The translations under genes and the position numbers were made by a program. From Pseudomonadota bacterium (lineage in GTDB: Bacteria; Pseudomonadota; Alphaproteobacteria; Rhizobiales; JAKPQE01): a DNA stretch of 38,450 nucleotides. Below are positions 1-9,056 of the stretch, in pieces; the stretch's first letter is position 1; each line of letters starts with the position of its first letter. The notes under the pieces were generated by a model. It saw nothing but the letters and a program-made list of their open reading frames with translations, ran no database searches and was not told the origin of the DNA. Where the stretch lies: contig JAKPQE010000126.1 of assembly GCA_029572955.1 (NCBI GenBank), positions 1 through 38,450 of the forward strand, in the 5' to 3' direction.

Positions 1-260
1 TTGGCCTTGGCATAGCTCTCGGCGATCGCCTGCACCGCGGTGGTACGTCCCGAGGTGATGTAGAGTTCGCGTGCCGCGCCGAGGGCGGCGGCGTCGGCGG
101 CATCCTGGAAATTGGCGGCCGTCATGTGCAGCTGGGCGGTATCGACGCCATAGGCGACCGAACCGAGGATGACCGGCAGGGTGAGCGCGAACACGAGAGT
201 GGTGTTACCTTGTGCGGCCGATCGGAAATGGCGCAGCAGACTCTGCATTCGGTTCGGCAT
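1..260 (-). CDS. TadE/TadG-like pilus-assembly protein, 5' part only
   Basis: The reverse strand opens with an ATG at 260 and stays open to the window edge, giving about 86 residues. After a short basic N-terminus (MPNRMQSLLRHFRSAAQGN) there is one hydrophobic segment at about residues 20-38. It is followed by VDTAQLHMTAANFQDAADAA and then LGAARELY. A type III pseudopilin-like N-terminus with a polar segment rich in 'DAADAAAL' is typical of the Flp pilus-assembly TadE/G-like family, which is anchored in the inner membrane and takes part in tight-adherence pili. A second ATG at 248 is possible; neither has a clear ribosome-binding site. The rest of the gene, usually several hundred residues with a von Willebrand A-like domain in TadG, lies outside the window, so TadE versus TadG cannot be decided. 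Confidence 0.75.
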   Translation of the reverse strand, partial: MPNRMQSLLRHFRSAAQGNTTLVFALTLPVILGSVAYGVDTAQLHMTAANFQDAADAAALGAARELYITSGRTTAVQAIAESYAKA

Positions 261-472
261 GGCGATGGACGCTCGTTTCTTGCTTTTCCGGATCGCTTCG
301 AAAACGATCTCTTGATCAGCACCGAGCGTTGCACCGAATATTTGAAAAATCCTTTATATGCCTAAGCTCTAGAGTCCAAATCCCGACAACAGGAACAAAG
401 TATTTCGCCGTTCGACGGCATTTTCGGCAATGCCGAAAGAAACGATTTACCAAACATCGCCGATGGAAAAGC

Positions 473-1636
473 TTACGCCGCCGAACGATCACCGGACTCG
501 AGGAACCGGGCCATGTCGCCGATGACGAGGCGGGCGAGCGCCCCGCCCTCGGGGGCGGCTTCGAGGGTGCAGGAGCCGCCGTGCAGGCGGGCGATGCCGC
601 GGGCGACCGTCAGCCCGAGGCCGATGCCGCCGCGGCTGCGGGTCATCGCCGATTCGACCTGGAAGAACGGATCGAACACCTGCTCGCAGAGATCCGGCGA
701 GAGGCCGCGGCCGTCGTCGGTGACCGTCACTTCGAGGCGGCGCCTGGCGACCGAGGCGTTGATGCGAACATGGCCGCCGTCCGGCGCCGCGTGCACGGCG
801 TTCTCGACCAGTTCGCCGACCGCCCGGCGCACCAGCGTGCGGTCGCAGGTGATCTCGGCGAAGGGCTGGTCCATCACGCATTCGAGCTTGATGCCGCGCG
901 ACTTGGCGACCTCGGCGACGCCGCGCGCCGGCGGCACGACCAGCGTCTCGACCGTATAGTCGTCGTCGTTGCGCGATTGCGTGCCCGACAGGATCGCCGA
1001 AAACAGGAAGAGGTCGGAAACGAGATCTTCCATGCCGCGGCCGGCCGCCTCGATCTCGCGGGCGTAGTCGCGATAGCCGTCGTTCTCGATCGGCCCGTTG
1101 ACCTCGTCGATGAGCAGCCGCGAGAAGCCGATGATCGAATTGAGCGGCGTCCTGAGCTCGTGGCTGACCACCGCGATCATGTTGTCCTTCATGTGGCTCG
1201 CCGCCTCGGCGGCCCGGCGTGCCTCGCGAATGGTGTTCTCGCGCTTGGAATTGTTGAGCACGTACCAGATGTGATGGACGAACAGCGCCCAGTTGAGCGG
1301 CTTCGTCAGAAACCCGGTCGCACCGAGCGCCAGCGCCCGCTCGCAGGCATTGGAATCCTCCGATCCGGTGATCACCACCACCGGCACATGGCGCAGCACC
1401 GCGTCCTTGCGCAGCTTGGCGAGCAGGTCGTAGCCGGTCATCACCGGCATATCGAGATCGGTGATGACGAGATCGACCCCGTTCTCGGCCATGTAGGCGA
1501 GCGCCTCGGCACCGTCGCCGACGGTCGCGACGACGAAGGCATAGCGCTTGAGATTGGCCTCGACGATCTCGCACATCAGCGGATCGTCGTCGACGACGAG
1601 CACGCGCGAAGGATTGTCGGCGGAATTCGGGTCCAT
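473..1636 (-). CDS. Response-regulator/histidine-kinase hybrid (REC-HisKA-HATPase)
   Basis: This is a soluble two-component protein of 387 residues with the receiver at the N-terminus. The receiver (about residues 11-128) shows acidic residues D16-D18, phospho-acceptor Asp60 (ITDLDMP) and Lys112 (TKP). The HisKA dimerisation helix carries the autophosphorylation site His159 (VVSHELRTPLN). The HATPase domain has the N-box ELVENA, the G1 box DDGRGL and a glycine-rich G2 box (GGIGLGL). There is no membrane segment or sensor domain, so signals probably arrive by phosphotransfer to Asp60 or by protein contact. I chose the ATG at 1636 because GGAG lies 5 nt upstream; an in-frame ATG at 1660 would add eight residues but lacks a site. 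It is divergent from the tripartite kinase at 1752. A functional pair is plausible but is inference. Confidence 0.88.
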   Translation of the reverse strand: MDPNSADNPSRVLVVDDDPLMCEIVEANLKRYAFVVATVGDGAEALAYMAENGVDLVITDLDMPVMTGYDLLAKLRKDAVLRHVPVVVITGSEDSNACERALALGATGFLTKPLNWALFVHHIWYVLNNSKRENTIREARRAAEAASHMKDNMIAVVSHELRTPLNSIIGFSRLLIDEVNGPIENDGYRDYAREIEAAGRGMEDLVSDLFLFSAILSGTQSRNDDDYTVETLVVPPARGVAEVAKSRGIKLECVMDQPFAEITCDRTLVRRAVGELVENAVHAAPDGGHVRINASVARRRLEVTVTDDGRGLSPDLCEQVFDPFFQVESAMTRSRGGIGLGLTVARGIARLHGGSCTLEAAPEGGALARLVIGDMARFLESGDRSAA

Positions 1637-1751
1637 CTCGGCTCCGGCGAGGACTGGCATCGGAAGGCCAACCTATCGCGCGATCGATTGAGGAGACGTT
1701 AAGCAAACGCATCTTCGCGCCTGCGCATCGTAAACCGTCGGTAAACCGCTT

Positions 1752-4580
1752 GTGTCGGATGCTGCGCCGACGGGCAACGGGATAAGGGACGAACGCGCCT
1801 TGGGCCGCAAGACGATCGCACGGCGGATCGCTGTGACGGTGATGATCGCCATCGCCGTGACGACGGCGATCGCCGTCACTCTGCTCGTATGGCAGGAGAC
1901 GGTGCGCTATGCCGAGACCAAGCGCGCCGAACTGCTCTCGGTCGCCGCGGTCTTCGCCGTCGCGACGAGCGATGCGCTCGCCGCCGGCGATCGCAATGCC
2001 GGCCTCAAGAGCCTCAAGGCGATCCGCGCCTTCCCCTCGATCCACTATGCCCGCATCGAGACCATGGACGGCCATGTGATCGCCGAGATGGGCACCGGCA
2101 TCGTGCTCGAGAGCGCCGCCGCCGAGGCCGCCTCGGGCAGCGTCTGGTCGCTGCTGACCAAGCACGATCTGCCGGTCCGCCACCGCGTCGTGAAGGCCGG
2201 CGAGGACGTCGGCTATCTCGTGCTCCTCGCCGATACCGGCGATCTCCTCGGCCGCATTCTCGACGGCGTCATGACCAACGTCGCCGCCGCCGTCGCGTCC
2301 GCCTTCATCGGCTTTGCCGCCGTCTTCCGCCTGCAGCGCCGCATCGTCGCGCCGCTCCACGACGTCATCCGGACGATGGACGGCATTCGCGAGGCCGAGG
2401 ACTACCGCCATCGCGTCGGCGCCGCCGAAGACGAGGAGACCGCCCGCCTCGTCGACAGCTTCAACACCATGATGGCCGAGATCAGCGATCGCGACGACCG
2501 CCTCGCCCGCCACCGCGAAAACCTCGAGGCGACCGTCGAGCAGCGCACCCACGAGCTGCGCCTCGCCAAGGAGACGGCCGAGACGGCGAACGCCGCCAAG
2601 TCCGACTTCCTCGCCACCATGAGCCACGAAATCCGCACGCCGATGAACGGCATGCTGGTGATGGCCGAGCTCTTGACCCGCGCCCGCCTCACCGACCAGG
2701 AACACCGCTATGCCGAGATCATCCTGAAATCCGGCAAGAGCCTCATCGCCATCATCAACGACATCCTCGACCTCTCCAAGATCGAGGCCGGCCGGCTGCA
2801 GCTCGAGCGCACCGAGGTCGCGCCCGCCGCCCTTGCCGGCGACATCATCGAACTGTTCTGGGACCGGGCGACCTCGAAGGGCCTCGACCTTGCCGCCTAT
2901 GTCTCGCCGCGCGTGCCGGCCGGCATCTTCGCCGACCCGGTGCGCCTGCATCAGGTCCTCTCCAACCTCGTCAACAACGCCATCAAGTTCACCGAGGAAG
3001 GCTCGGTCACCATCGAGATCGACGGCGAGATGGTCGGCGAGCGCACCGCGCGCCTCGCCGTCGGCGTCGTCGACACCGGCATCGGCATTCCCGAGGACCG
3101 CCAGGATACGATCTTCGAGATGTTCGCCCAGGCCGACCAGACCACCACCCGCCGCTTCGGCGGCACCGGTCTCGGCCTCGCCATCTGCCGCCGCCTCGTC
3201 GACGCCATGGGCGGCGACCTGCGCGTCCGCTCGAAGGAAGGCGAGGGCTCGACCTTCCATTTCGCCATCGATGTCGAGATCGACACCGCCGCGACCCCGA
3301 TCCACCTGCCCGAGACGGCCGCCTTCGGTACCGCGATCGTCGCCACCGGCCTTTCCCGCACCGCCGGGATCATCGCCCGCTATCTCGCCGACGCCGGCAT
3401 CGCCGCCCGCGTCGCACGACCCGAGCCGGCGGCCGTCGGCCACCTCGGCCCGCGCGACCTCCTCGTCGCCGATACCGCGCTGCTCGAGAGCTTCGCCCCG
3501 CCGGCAGCCCCGAAGGCCGTCGTCGCCCTCGCCCCGGTCGGCGACACCGCCGCCGACCGCCTGCTGCTGGCCTGCCGCGCCACCAACCGTCTGCCCTGCC
3601 CGGTCACCGCCGAGGGCATCGCCGCGCTGCTGACCCGCATCGCCGAGGGCGTCACCGAGCGGCCCGAGACCTCGACGCGGCGCGGCAGCGAGCTTGCCGC
3701 CCTGCCGCAATTCCCCGGCGCCCGCCTGCTCGTCGCCGACGACAATCCGGTCAATCGCGAGACCATTCTCGCCGCCTTGTCGCGCCTTTCCATCGTGCCC
3801 GAACTCGTAGAGAACGGCGCCGAGGCGGTCGAGGCCGTCGCCGCCAACAGCTACGACTTCGTCTTCATGGACTGCTCGATGCCGGTGATGGACGGCTTTG
3901 CCGCGACCCGGGCGATCCGCGCCGCCGAGGATGCCGCCGGCGCCGGCCGCCTGCCGATCGTCGCGCTCACCGCCCGCGTCCTCGGCGAGGCCGACGACGC
4001 CTGGCGCGACGCCGGCATGGACGCCTTCCTCGTCAAGCCGTTCACGCTCGAGGAAATCGGCAAGTGCCTCGCTGCCTGGCTGACCCCCTCGGAAGCTCCG
4101 GCGCCTGCGCCGGCCGAGAATGCTGCGCCGCAGCATGACTCTCCGGCCGCACAGAATGCTGCACCCGTTGCTGCACCCCGTGCTGCAGCATCGCCGGGCT
4201 CCGCGGCATCGCCGGCGGACGATGGCGACACGCCGGTCCTCGATCCCAAGGTGCTCGCCTCGATCGCCGAGATGGGCGGCCCGGCCGCCGCCGCGCTGCT
4301 CGACCGGCTGTTCGGCCTCTACCTCGAAAGCGCCCCGAAGGCGATCGCCGAACTCGTCGCCGCCGCCGAGGCGGACGACGCCGCCGAGGTCGGCCGCGCC
4401 GCCCATGCCCTGAAATCGATGAGCTACAACATCGGCGCCGCCCGCGTCGCCGCGCTCTGCGCCGGCGTCGAACGCGCGGCCAAGGACGGCGGTTTCAGCC
4501 GTGACGACGTCGCCGCCATCGGCGCGAGCTTTGCCGAAGCCTCCGGCCGCATCGCCGCCGAGCGCGGCAAGGCCGCCTGA
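1752..4580 (+). CDS. Membrane-bound tripartite hybrid histidine kinase, BarA-like
   Basis: This is a 942-residue hybrid kinase. In order it has a first transmembrane helix (about residues 24-46), a periplasmic loop of about 125 residues with no recognised domain, a second helix (about 173-195), HAMP, a short coiled coil, HisKA with His292 ([11 protein letters not shown]), HATPase ([13 protein letters not shown]), a degenerate receiver-like segment (about 515-640), a true receiver with Asp707 ([10 protein letters not shown]), an Ala/Pro linker, and a C-terminal Hpt domain with His885 (AHALKSM). This is the architecture of BarA/ArcB/TorS-type phosphorelay kinases. The predicted relay is His292 to Asp707 to His885 and then to a separate response regulator that is not identifiable here. 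The start is a GTG at 1752 with a weak ribosome-binding site; the TTG at 1800 is an alternative. No terminator is evident after the stop. Confidence 0.88.
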   Translation: MSDAAPTGNGIRDERALGRKTIARRIAVTVMIAIAVTTAIAVTLLVWQETVRYAETKRAELLSVAAVFAVATSDALAAGDRNAGLKSLKAIRAFPSIHYARIETMDGHVIAEMGTGIVLESAAAEAASGSVWSLLTKHDLPVRHRVVKAGEDVGYLVLLADTGDLLGRILDGVMTNVAAAVASAFIGFAAVFRLQRRIVAPLHDVIRTMDGIREAEDYRHRVGAAEDEETARLVDSFNTMMAEISDRDDRLARHRENLEATVEQRTHELRLAKETAETANAAKSDFLATMSHEIRTPMNGMLVMAELLTRARLTDQEHRYAEIILKSGKSLIAIINDILDLSKIEAGRLQLERTEVAPAALAGDIIELFWDRATSKGLDLAAYVSPRVPAGIFADPVRLHQVLSNLVNNAIKFTEEGSVTIEIDGEMVGERTARLAVGVVDTGIGIPEDRQDTIFEMFAQADQTTTRRFGGTGLGLAICRRLVDAMGGDLRVRSKEGEGSTFHFAIDVEIDTAATPIHLPETAAFGTAIVATGLSRTAGIIARYLADAGIAARVARPEPAAVGHLGPRDLLVADTALLESFAPPAAPKAVVALAPVGDTAADRLLLACRATNRLPCPVTAEGIAALLTRIAEGVTERPETSTRRGSELAALPQFPGARLLVADDNPVNRETILAALSRLSIVPELVENGAEAVEAVAANSYDFVFMDCSMPVMDGFAATRAIRAAEDAAGAGRLPIVALTARVLGEADDAWRDAGMDAFLVKPFTLEEIGKCLAAWLTPSEAPAPAPAENAAPQHDSPAAQNAAPVAAPRAAASPGSAASPADDGDTPVLDPKVLASIAEMGGPAAAALLDRLFGLYLESAPKAIAELVAAAEADDAAEVGRAAHALKSMSYNIGAARVAALCAGVERAAKDGGFSRDDVAAIGASFAEASGRIAAERGKAA

Positions 4581-4859
4581 CGGCTCGCCACCGGTCACGG
4601 GATTTCGTTGCGAACGAATTCGTTTGCTATTTGTCCCCGACTGTGAGACTGAAGCGCCTTCACCGCGCGTAGAAGACGAGACGATCGTCCGCGGTGCCGC
4701 CTCGCCCGGCAGACAAGGCCATTGCCCGTCTGTGCGCAGGCCGTGCCCTCCGGCACTTCATACGGCAGCTGATCTACGCTGGCTTCCCCCTTTGGCAAGC
4801 GCATGCCGCGCCCGGCCCCGAACGGCCGTCGGCGCGCACGATCATTTGAAAGAACACGC
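4581..4859 (+). promoter_or_regulatory. Gene-free leader upstream of the DEAD-box helicase
   Basis: These 279 bp hold no convincing gene. An AT-richer patch around 4601-4635 contains a 12-bp perfect palindrome, AACGAATTCGTT (4613-4624). It extends to 18 bp (4610-4627) with one mismatched pair, followed by TATTTG at 4628. This is the likely promoter or operator area. The rest would be a 5' untranslated region of about 200 nt. Long leaders are common on cold-inducible RNA helicase genes, so cold control is a reasonable inference, but no known RNA element was recognised. Confidence 0.35.
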
Positions 4860-6593
4860 TTGAAACAGTTTTCCGACCTCGGCCTCGCCGAGACCCTCCT
4901 TCGCGCCGTCTCGGCCGAGGGCTACACCCATCCGACCCCGATCCAGGCCGAGGTGATCCCGGCCATGCTCGCCGGCAACGACATCCTCGGCATCGCCCAG
5001 ACCGGCACCGGCAAGACCGCGGCCTTCGTGCTGCCGCTGCTGAACCGGCTCGCCGCCTGCACGCGGCCGCAGCCGCGCGGCTGTGGTGCGCTCATCCTGG
5101 CGCCGACGCGCGAGCTCGCCGCCCAGATCGCCGACAACATCCGCACCTACGGCAAGTTCACCCGTCACTCGGTCGCCGTCGTCGTCGGCGGCGTCAAGCC
5201 GGGCCCGCAGATCCGCACCATGGCGCGCGGCGTCGACATTCTCGTCGCCACCCCGGGCCGGCTGCTCGACCACATGACGACCGGCGCGATCCGCCTGCAC
5301 GACACTTCCGTCGTCGTCCTCGACGAGGCCGACCAGATGATGGATCTCGGCTTCCTGCCGGCGATCCGCAACATCATGGCCAAGGTCCCGGCCGATCGCC
5401 AGACCGTCCTGCTCTCGGCGACGATGCCGGCGCCGATCCGGGCGCTTGCCCAGGACTTCCTCGACGAGCCGGTCGAGGTTTCGGTGGCCCCCGTGTCGCG
5501 CCCGATCGAGCGCATCGACCAGAAGGTGATGCATGTCGATGCCGGCATGAAGCGCCAGGCGCTCGTCGACATCCTCGCCCGCGAGGAAGTCGAGCGTGCC
5601 ATCGTCTTCACCCGCACCAAGCATGGCGCCGACAAGGTCCGCCGCCATCTCGAGGAGGCCGGTCTCGCCGCCGACGCCATCCACGGCAACAAGAGCCAGG
5701 GCCAGCGCGAGCGCACCCTCGCCTCGTTCCGCACCGGCAATGTCAACATCCTCGTCGCCACCGACATCGCGGCGCGCGGCATCGACATCGACGACGTCTC
5801 CCACGTCGTCAATTTCGAACTGCCGAACGTGCCGGAGTCCTACGTCCACCGCATCGGCCGCACCGCGCGCGCCGGCAAGAGCGGCTTTGCCATCACCCTT
5901 TGCGATTCGAGCGAGCGCAAGCTGCTGCGCGACATCGAGCGGCTGATCGGCAATTCGCTCTGGGCCGAGGGCTTCACGCCGCGTGCCCGCCCGGCCGCCC
6001 GTCCGGTCGCTGCCGCCCCGGTCGCCGCCGCGCCGGTGGTTGCCGAGCCGCACGGCTTCGATCCGAACCCCGGCGACGATCCGCGCCCGGGCCGGCACCA
6101 CGACGGCCGTGGCCCGAAGCATCGCGGCCGGCCGGCCCACCGCAAGCCCGCCGGCGATCGCCCGGGTCTGCGCAGCGACGGCACCCGGCCCGGCGAGACG
6201 CCGGAAGCCGGACTCGCCCGGATGCTCGGCAAGGCCCCGGCCGCGCCGCATCACCGCGCCGCCGCCCCCGCCGGCGAGGCCCGTACCGAGGCCGCTCCCG
6301 GCGGCCGCGACAATCCCGGCCGCGGCAAGCAGCGCCACCGCAAGGGTGGCCGGCCGCAGACCGCCGAGGCCAATCCCGAGCGCGGCGCCAATGGCGGCCG
6401 TCGCAACGGCGAAGCCGGGCGCTGGGCCACTGCCGAGCATGGCGCCAGTCCGGACCGCAAGGCCAACCCGGAGCGCAAGCCCAATGGCGAGCGCAAGCCC
6501 AATGGCGAGCGCAAGGCCAATGGCGAGCGCAAGGGCGGCTGGCAGCCGCGCCGCCGCAAGGGCAATGGCGAGCGCACGGCGCGCCCGGCCTGA
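4860..6593 (+). CDS. DEAD-box ATP-dependent RNA helicase, RhlE-like
   Basis: This cytoplasmic RNA-unwinding ATPase should act in ribosome assembly or mRNA turnover. The core (about residues 1-380) has the full motif set: Q motif (TPIQAEVIP), Walker A AQTGTGKT, PTRELA, DEAD (VLDEADQMMD), SAT, TRTKHGADK, ATDIAARGIDI and HRIGRTARAGK. A disordered basic tail of about 190 residues follows, rich in Arg, Pro, Gly and Ala, with tandem NGERK repeats and probable RNA-binding function. I prefer the TTG at 4860 as the start (577 residues). The protein then begins right at the family's conserved FSDLGLAE block, and a GAAAG lies 7 nt upstream. An ATG at 4803 would add 19 basic residues with no ribosome-binding site. 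The gene ends at a strong terminator and is probably transcribed alone. RhlE is the nearest family; the exact subfamily is less certain. Confidence 0.9.
   Translation: MKQFSDLGLAETLLRAVSAEGYTHPTPIQAEVIPAMLAGNDILGIAQTGTGKTAAFVLPLLNRLAACTRPQPRGCGALILAPTRELAAQIADNIRTYGKFTRHSVAVVVGGVKPGPQIRTMARGVDILVATPGRLLDHMTTGAIRLHDTSVVVLDEADQMMDLGFLPAIRNIMAKVPADRQTVLLSATMPAPIRALAQDFLDEPVEVSVAPVSRPIERIDQKVMHVDAGMKRQALVDILAREEVERAIVFTRTKHGADKVRRHLEEAGLAADAIHGNKSQGQRERTLASFRTGNVNILVATDIAARGIDIDDVSHVVNFELPNVPESYVHRIGRTARAGKSGFAITLCDSSERKLLRDIERLIGNSLWAEGFTPRARPAARPVAAAPVAAAPVVAEPHGFDPNPGDDPRPGRHHDGRGPKHRGRPAHRKPAGDRPGLRSDGTRPGETPEAGLARMLGKAPAAPHHRAAAPAGEARTEAAPGGRDNPGRGKQRHRKGGRPQTAEANPERGANGGRRNGEAGRWATAEHGASPDRKANPERKPNGERKPNGERKANGERKGGWQPRRRKGNGERTARPA
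6453..6533 (+). repeat. 18-bp in-frame tandem repeat in helicase tail
   Basis: The unit GAGCGCAAGCCCAATGGC occurs at 6471-6488 and 6489-6506. A one-base variant lies at 6507-6524, a half unit at 6525-6533 and a diverged copy at 6453-6470. It encodes a repeated hexapeptide, ERKPNG or ERKANG. Copy number could vary between strains by slippage. Confidence 0.85.
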
Positions 6594-6615
6594 CCGCATC
6601 GGCAATCGAGACAGG

Positions 6616-6650
6616 AACGGCGGGGCCTCGGCCCCGCCGTTTTCGTTTTC
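6616..6650 (+). terminator. Intrinsic terminator of the helicase gene
   Basis: There is an 11-bp perfect stem, AACGGCGGGGC (6616-6626) with GCCCCGCCGTT (6631-6641), and a CTCG loop. It runs straight into TTTCGTTTTC. It begins 22 nt past the helicase stop. It is the clearest Rho-independent terminator in the window. Confidence 0.92.
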
Positions 6651-6694
6651 TCCAGCTATTTGAATCTCGAACGATTTCTCGTCAGCCGAACGAT

Positions 6695-7435
6695 TCAGTC
6701 CGGTCGGAAATCGCTCTTGCCGCCGGCGCCGCGCCACCAGAGATCGGTGAGAAGGTCGGCGACCGCGTCCGCGTCCATGGCGAATTCGGCAAGCGCCGGA
6801 TCGCGCCGGAGGTAGAGCTGGGACAGGAACTCGTCGACCATGCCGCCGAGCGCATAGGCCGTCGGCAGCATCGCCGCAACGCCGCCGTCCGTCGCGTCGG
6901 CAAGGCCCCGCCGCCGGGCGATCGCCGCCGCCATGCGCCGGTACCAGTCGCGATTGAGCCGGCGATAGGCCTCGGCGAAACCGGCATCGGCGCCGCCGAG
7001 CCCGACGAGATAGCGCATCAGGCCGGCATTGGCCGCAAAGAGCCGCGTATAGACGAGCGTCACCTGGCGCACCCGGGCGCGCGACCCCGCCTCGCCGGCC
7101 CGCGCCTCGGACAGCGCCGCAAGGACGAAGCGGGCAAACTCCTCGACGAGCGCGGCGAGGGCCGCATCGAGATCGGCGAAATAGCGATAGAGCGTGCCGT
7201 GGGCGAGGCCGGCCCGCGCCGCCACCGCCGCGACCGTGAGGCCCGACCGCGAGACACCGGCCGAGAGCTCGCCGGCGATCGCGGCAAGGAGCCGGAGCCG
7301 CGTGCGCTCGGCCTTGCGCGGGGACGCATCGCCGGCACGGCCAAGCAGCGTCGCGGCGAAGTCGAGATCGTTGCCGCGATCGGCCCCCGACCGGGGCTCC
7401 GTCTCGTGTTTCAAGCTCTCGGCCCGGCCACCCAT
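6695..7435 (-). CDS. TetR-family transcriptional regulator of the acyl-CoA ligase operon
   Basis: This is a 246-residue TetR-type repressor. After a low-complexity N-terminus of about 40 residues, the DNA-binding region reads ERTRLRLLAAIAGEL then LTVAAVAARAGLAHGTLYRYF, the usual TetR helix-turn-helix. The remainder is an all-helical ligand-binding domain with no assignable ligand. I chose the ATG at 7435 because GGAGAGG stands 3 nt upstream; an ATG at 7492 would add 19 residues without such a site. It is divergent from the ligase gene at 7758, whose promoter carries a perfect 26-bp palindrome. The natural inference is that this protein binds there and is released by an acyl-CoA or aromatic acid. 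By family, TetR regulators beside acyl-CoA ligases often sense CoA thioesters. Confidence 0.88.
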   Translation of the reverse strand: MGGRAESLKHETEPRSGADRGNDLDFAATLLGRAGDASPRKAERTRLRLLAAIAGELSAGVSRSGLTVAAVAARAGLAHGTLYRYFADLDAALAALVEEFARFVLAALSEARAGEAGSRARVRQVTLVYTRLFAANAGLMRYLVGLGGADAGFAEAYRRLNRDWYRRMAAAIARRRGLADATDGGVAAMLPTAYALGGMVDEFLSQLYLRRDPALAEFAMDADAVADLLTDLWWRGAGGKSDFRPD

Positions 7436-7599
7436 CGACCTCTCCACGCCTGCCGGCGAACAACCCGCACGCATACGCCCGCCGTCCCGCACGCCGGTCC
7501 CGAGGCCGGACGTGCACCGAGCGACCGCACCGGCAGTCCTCGATCCGGCTCGTCGCCCTTGCTCGCCGGCGACCTCCGGCCACCACCTGCCTGCCTGCT

Positions 7600-7646
7600 A
7601 CCGCGTGCCGACCATCGCCAGTCTGCCGGCCACCGCGTGCCGACCA
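7600..7646. repeat. 15-bp direct repeat in the tetR-ligase intergenic region
   Basis: ACCGCGTGCCGACCA is present at 7600-7614 and again at 7632-7646, 32 bp apart (about three helical turns). It lies in the 322-bp interval between the TetR gene and the ligase gene. The rest of that interval up to 7690 is C-rich and shows nothing else recognisable. Confidence 0.6.
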
Positions 7647-7695
7647 ACACCACCTCGATGCCGGCCATCGCCAAATCACCGCCACCACACCGATA

Positions 7696-7723
7696 TTGAC
7701 ACGGCCGCCACCTTCATCAAAAT
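7696..7723 (+). promoter_or_regulatory. Sigma70-type promoter of the ligase operon
   Basis: A consensus -35 hexamer TTGACA (7696-7701) is followed after 16 bp by CAAAAT (7718-7723), a 4/6 match to the -10 box. The start of transcription would fall at about 7730, giving a leader of about 28 nt before the ATG at 7758. The -10 box overlaps the left edge of the 26-bp palindrome, so a bound repressor would block it. Confidence 0.6.
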
Positions 7724-7745
7724 GAAAATGACGTCATTTTCATTT
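7720..7745. promoter_or_regulatory. 26-bp perfect palindrome, probable TetR operator
   Basis: The half-site AAATGAAAATGAC (7720-7732) is followed without a gap by its exact reverse complement (7733-7745), with the centre at AC|GT. A 26-bp perfect palindrome is long for a TetR site and may bind two dimers. It covers the -10/+1 region of the ligase promoter and ends 12 nt before the start codon. It is strikingly AT-rich against its surroundings. Binding by the divergent regulator is inferred from position. Confidence 0.8.
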
Positions 7746-7757
7746 ATGAGGCCGACC

Positions 7758-9056
7758 ATGCTCATCGACGGCGCCGACTTTGCCGAACCCGGCGAGCTCG
7801 CCGCCCACCGGCAGCGCCTGTGGGAGACGCAGCGCGACTACGTCGCCGCGAACTCGCCCCTGCATGCCCGCGCCTGGGGCGGCAAGGCGCCGCCGAAATC
7901 GCTCGACGCCCTCGCCGACCTTCCCCTCGTCGACAAGGAGATGCTGCGGCAGAGCCAGCGGACCCATCCGCCCTTCGGCGACTATCTCGCCGCCGACCCG
8001 GCGAAGATCTCCCGCGTCCACCGCACCTCCGGCACCACCGGCACGGCGATGAACCTTGCCCTTTCCGCCCGCGACGCCCACGAGACCGCCGTCGTCGGCG
8101 GCCGGGCTCAGGGAGCCTCGGGCCTCGGCCCGGGCCACCGCGTCGTCCACTGCCTCAACTACCGGCTCTGGATGGGCGGCTACACCGACCACGCGACGCT
8201 GGAAGCGACCGGCGCCACCGTCATCCCCTTCGGCGTCGGCGACACCGAGCTTCTGATCCGCACCATCCGCGAGCTGAAGATCACCGCGATCTCCTGCACG
8301 CCGTCCTATCCGGCGGTGCTCGAACGGGTGCTCGCCGAGCACCATCCGGATCTTGCCCCGCGCGATCTCGGCCTGAAGCTCGGCCTCTTCGGCGGCGAGG
8401 CCGGCCTCAACAATGCCGAGTTCCGCGAAAAGCTCGAGGCGACCTGGGGCTTCGAGGTGCGCAACGCCAATTACGGCGTCACCGACGTCTTCTGCAATTT
8501 CGCCGGCCAGAGCGAGGTCGACGACGACCTCCATTTCATGGCCCTCGACATCCTCCACCCCGAGATCATCGAGCCGGCGACCGGCGCCGTCCTGCCCTTC
8601 GCGGAAGGAACGCGCGGCGAGTTGGTACTGACCCACATGAGCCGCGAGTGCCAGCCGCTGGTGCGCTTCCGCACCGGCGACATCGTGCTCCTGACCGGCA
8701 CCGGCCGGGCGAGATGCGGCCGCACGGCGCCGCGCTTCCGCGTCGTCGGCCGCAGCGACGACATGGTGGTCGTGCGCGGCATCAACGCCTTCCCGACCCA
8801 GGTCGCCGCCGTCGTCCACCAGTTCACCGCGCTTTCCGGCGAATACCGCATCGTGCTCGCAGGCCCCGGCCCTTACGACGTGCTGCCGATCGAGGTCGAA
8901 CTCGCCGACGGCGTCGCCCCCGACGACGGCATCGCCGACAATGTCGAGCACGCCGTGAAGCGCGAGATCGGCGTCACCGCCCGCGTCACCCTGCTTCCCT
9001 TCCACAGCCTGCCGCGCACCGAGGGCAAGACCCGCCGCGTCGTGAGGAATCCCTGA
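7758..9056 (+). CDS. Phenylacetate-CoA-ligase-family (PaaK-like) acyl-CoA synthetase
   Basis: This is an AMP-forming ligase of 432 residues. It would activate a carboxylic acid, probably aromatic, to its CoA thioester using ATP and CoA. The ATP-binding P-loop-like motif is SGTTG at residues 91-95 (HRTSGTTGTAM). The N-terminal LPLVDKEMLR is typical of PaaK. The aromatic-binding/adenylate region reads NYGVTDVFCNFAGQ. The hinge and C-terminal core are RFRTGDIV and VVGRSDDMVVVRGINAFPTQV, and GKTRRV lies near the C-terminus. The ATG at 7758 is chosen because GAGG stands 6 nt upstream; an ATG at 7746 is also in frame. The next gene, an enoyl-CoA hydratase, overlaps by 1 nt, so the two are translationally coupled. 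The substrate cannot be read from the sequence, and no paa ring-oxidation genes are present. Confidence 0.88.
   Translation: MLIDGADFAEPGELAAHRQRLWETQRDYVAANSPLHARAWGGKAPPKSLDALADLPLVDKEMLRQSQRTHPPFGDYLAADPAKISRVHRTSGTTGTAMNLALSARDAHETAVVGGRAQGASGLGPGHRVVHCLNYRLWMGGYTDHATLEATGATVIPFGVGDTELLIRTIRELKITAISCTPSYPAVLERVLAEHHPDLAPRDLGLKLGLFGGEAGLNNAEFREKLEATWGFEVRNANYGVTDVFCNFAGQSEVDDDLHFMALDILHPEIIEPATGAVLPFAEGTRGELVLTHMSRECQPLVRFRTGDIVLLTGTGRARCGRTAPRFRVVGRSDDMVVVRGINAFPTQVAAVVHQFTALSGEYRIVLAGPGPYDVLPIEVELADGVAPDDGIADNVEHAVKREIGVTARVTLLPFHSLPRTEGKTRRVVRNP

Noticed and set aside
416-435. A 7-bp stem-loop (CGGCATT / AATGCCG) downstream of the soluble kinase gene
   Set aside because: On the coding strand the T-run is on the wrong side, so it does not form an intrinsic terminator. 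It may be chance.
489-4598. A 1369-codon open frame on the minus strand opposite the hybrid kinase, continuing across the soluble kinase
   Set aside because: It is antisense to two proteins with complete motif sets, has Gly/Asp/Arg-biased low-complexity translation and no family match. Long antisense frames are normal at this GC content.
4842-7688. A 948-codon minus-strand frame over the helicase and TetR genes
   Set aside because: It is antisense to the helicase and in another frame from the TetR protein, runs through a strong terminator and matches no family.
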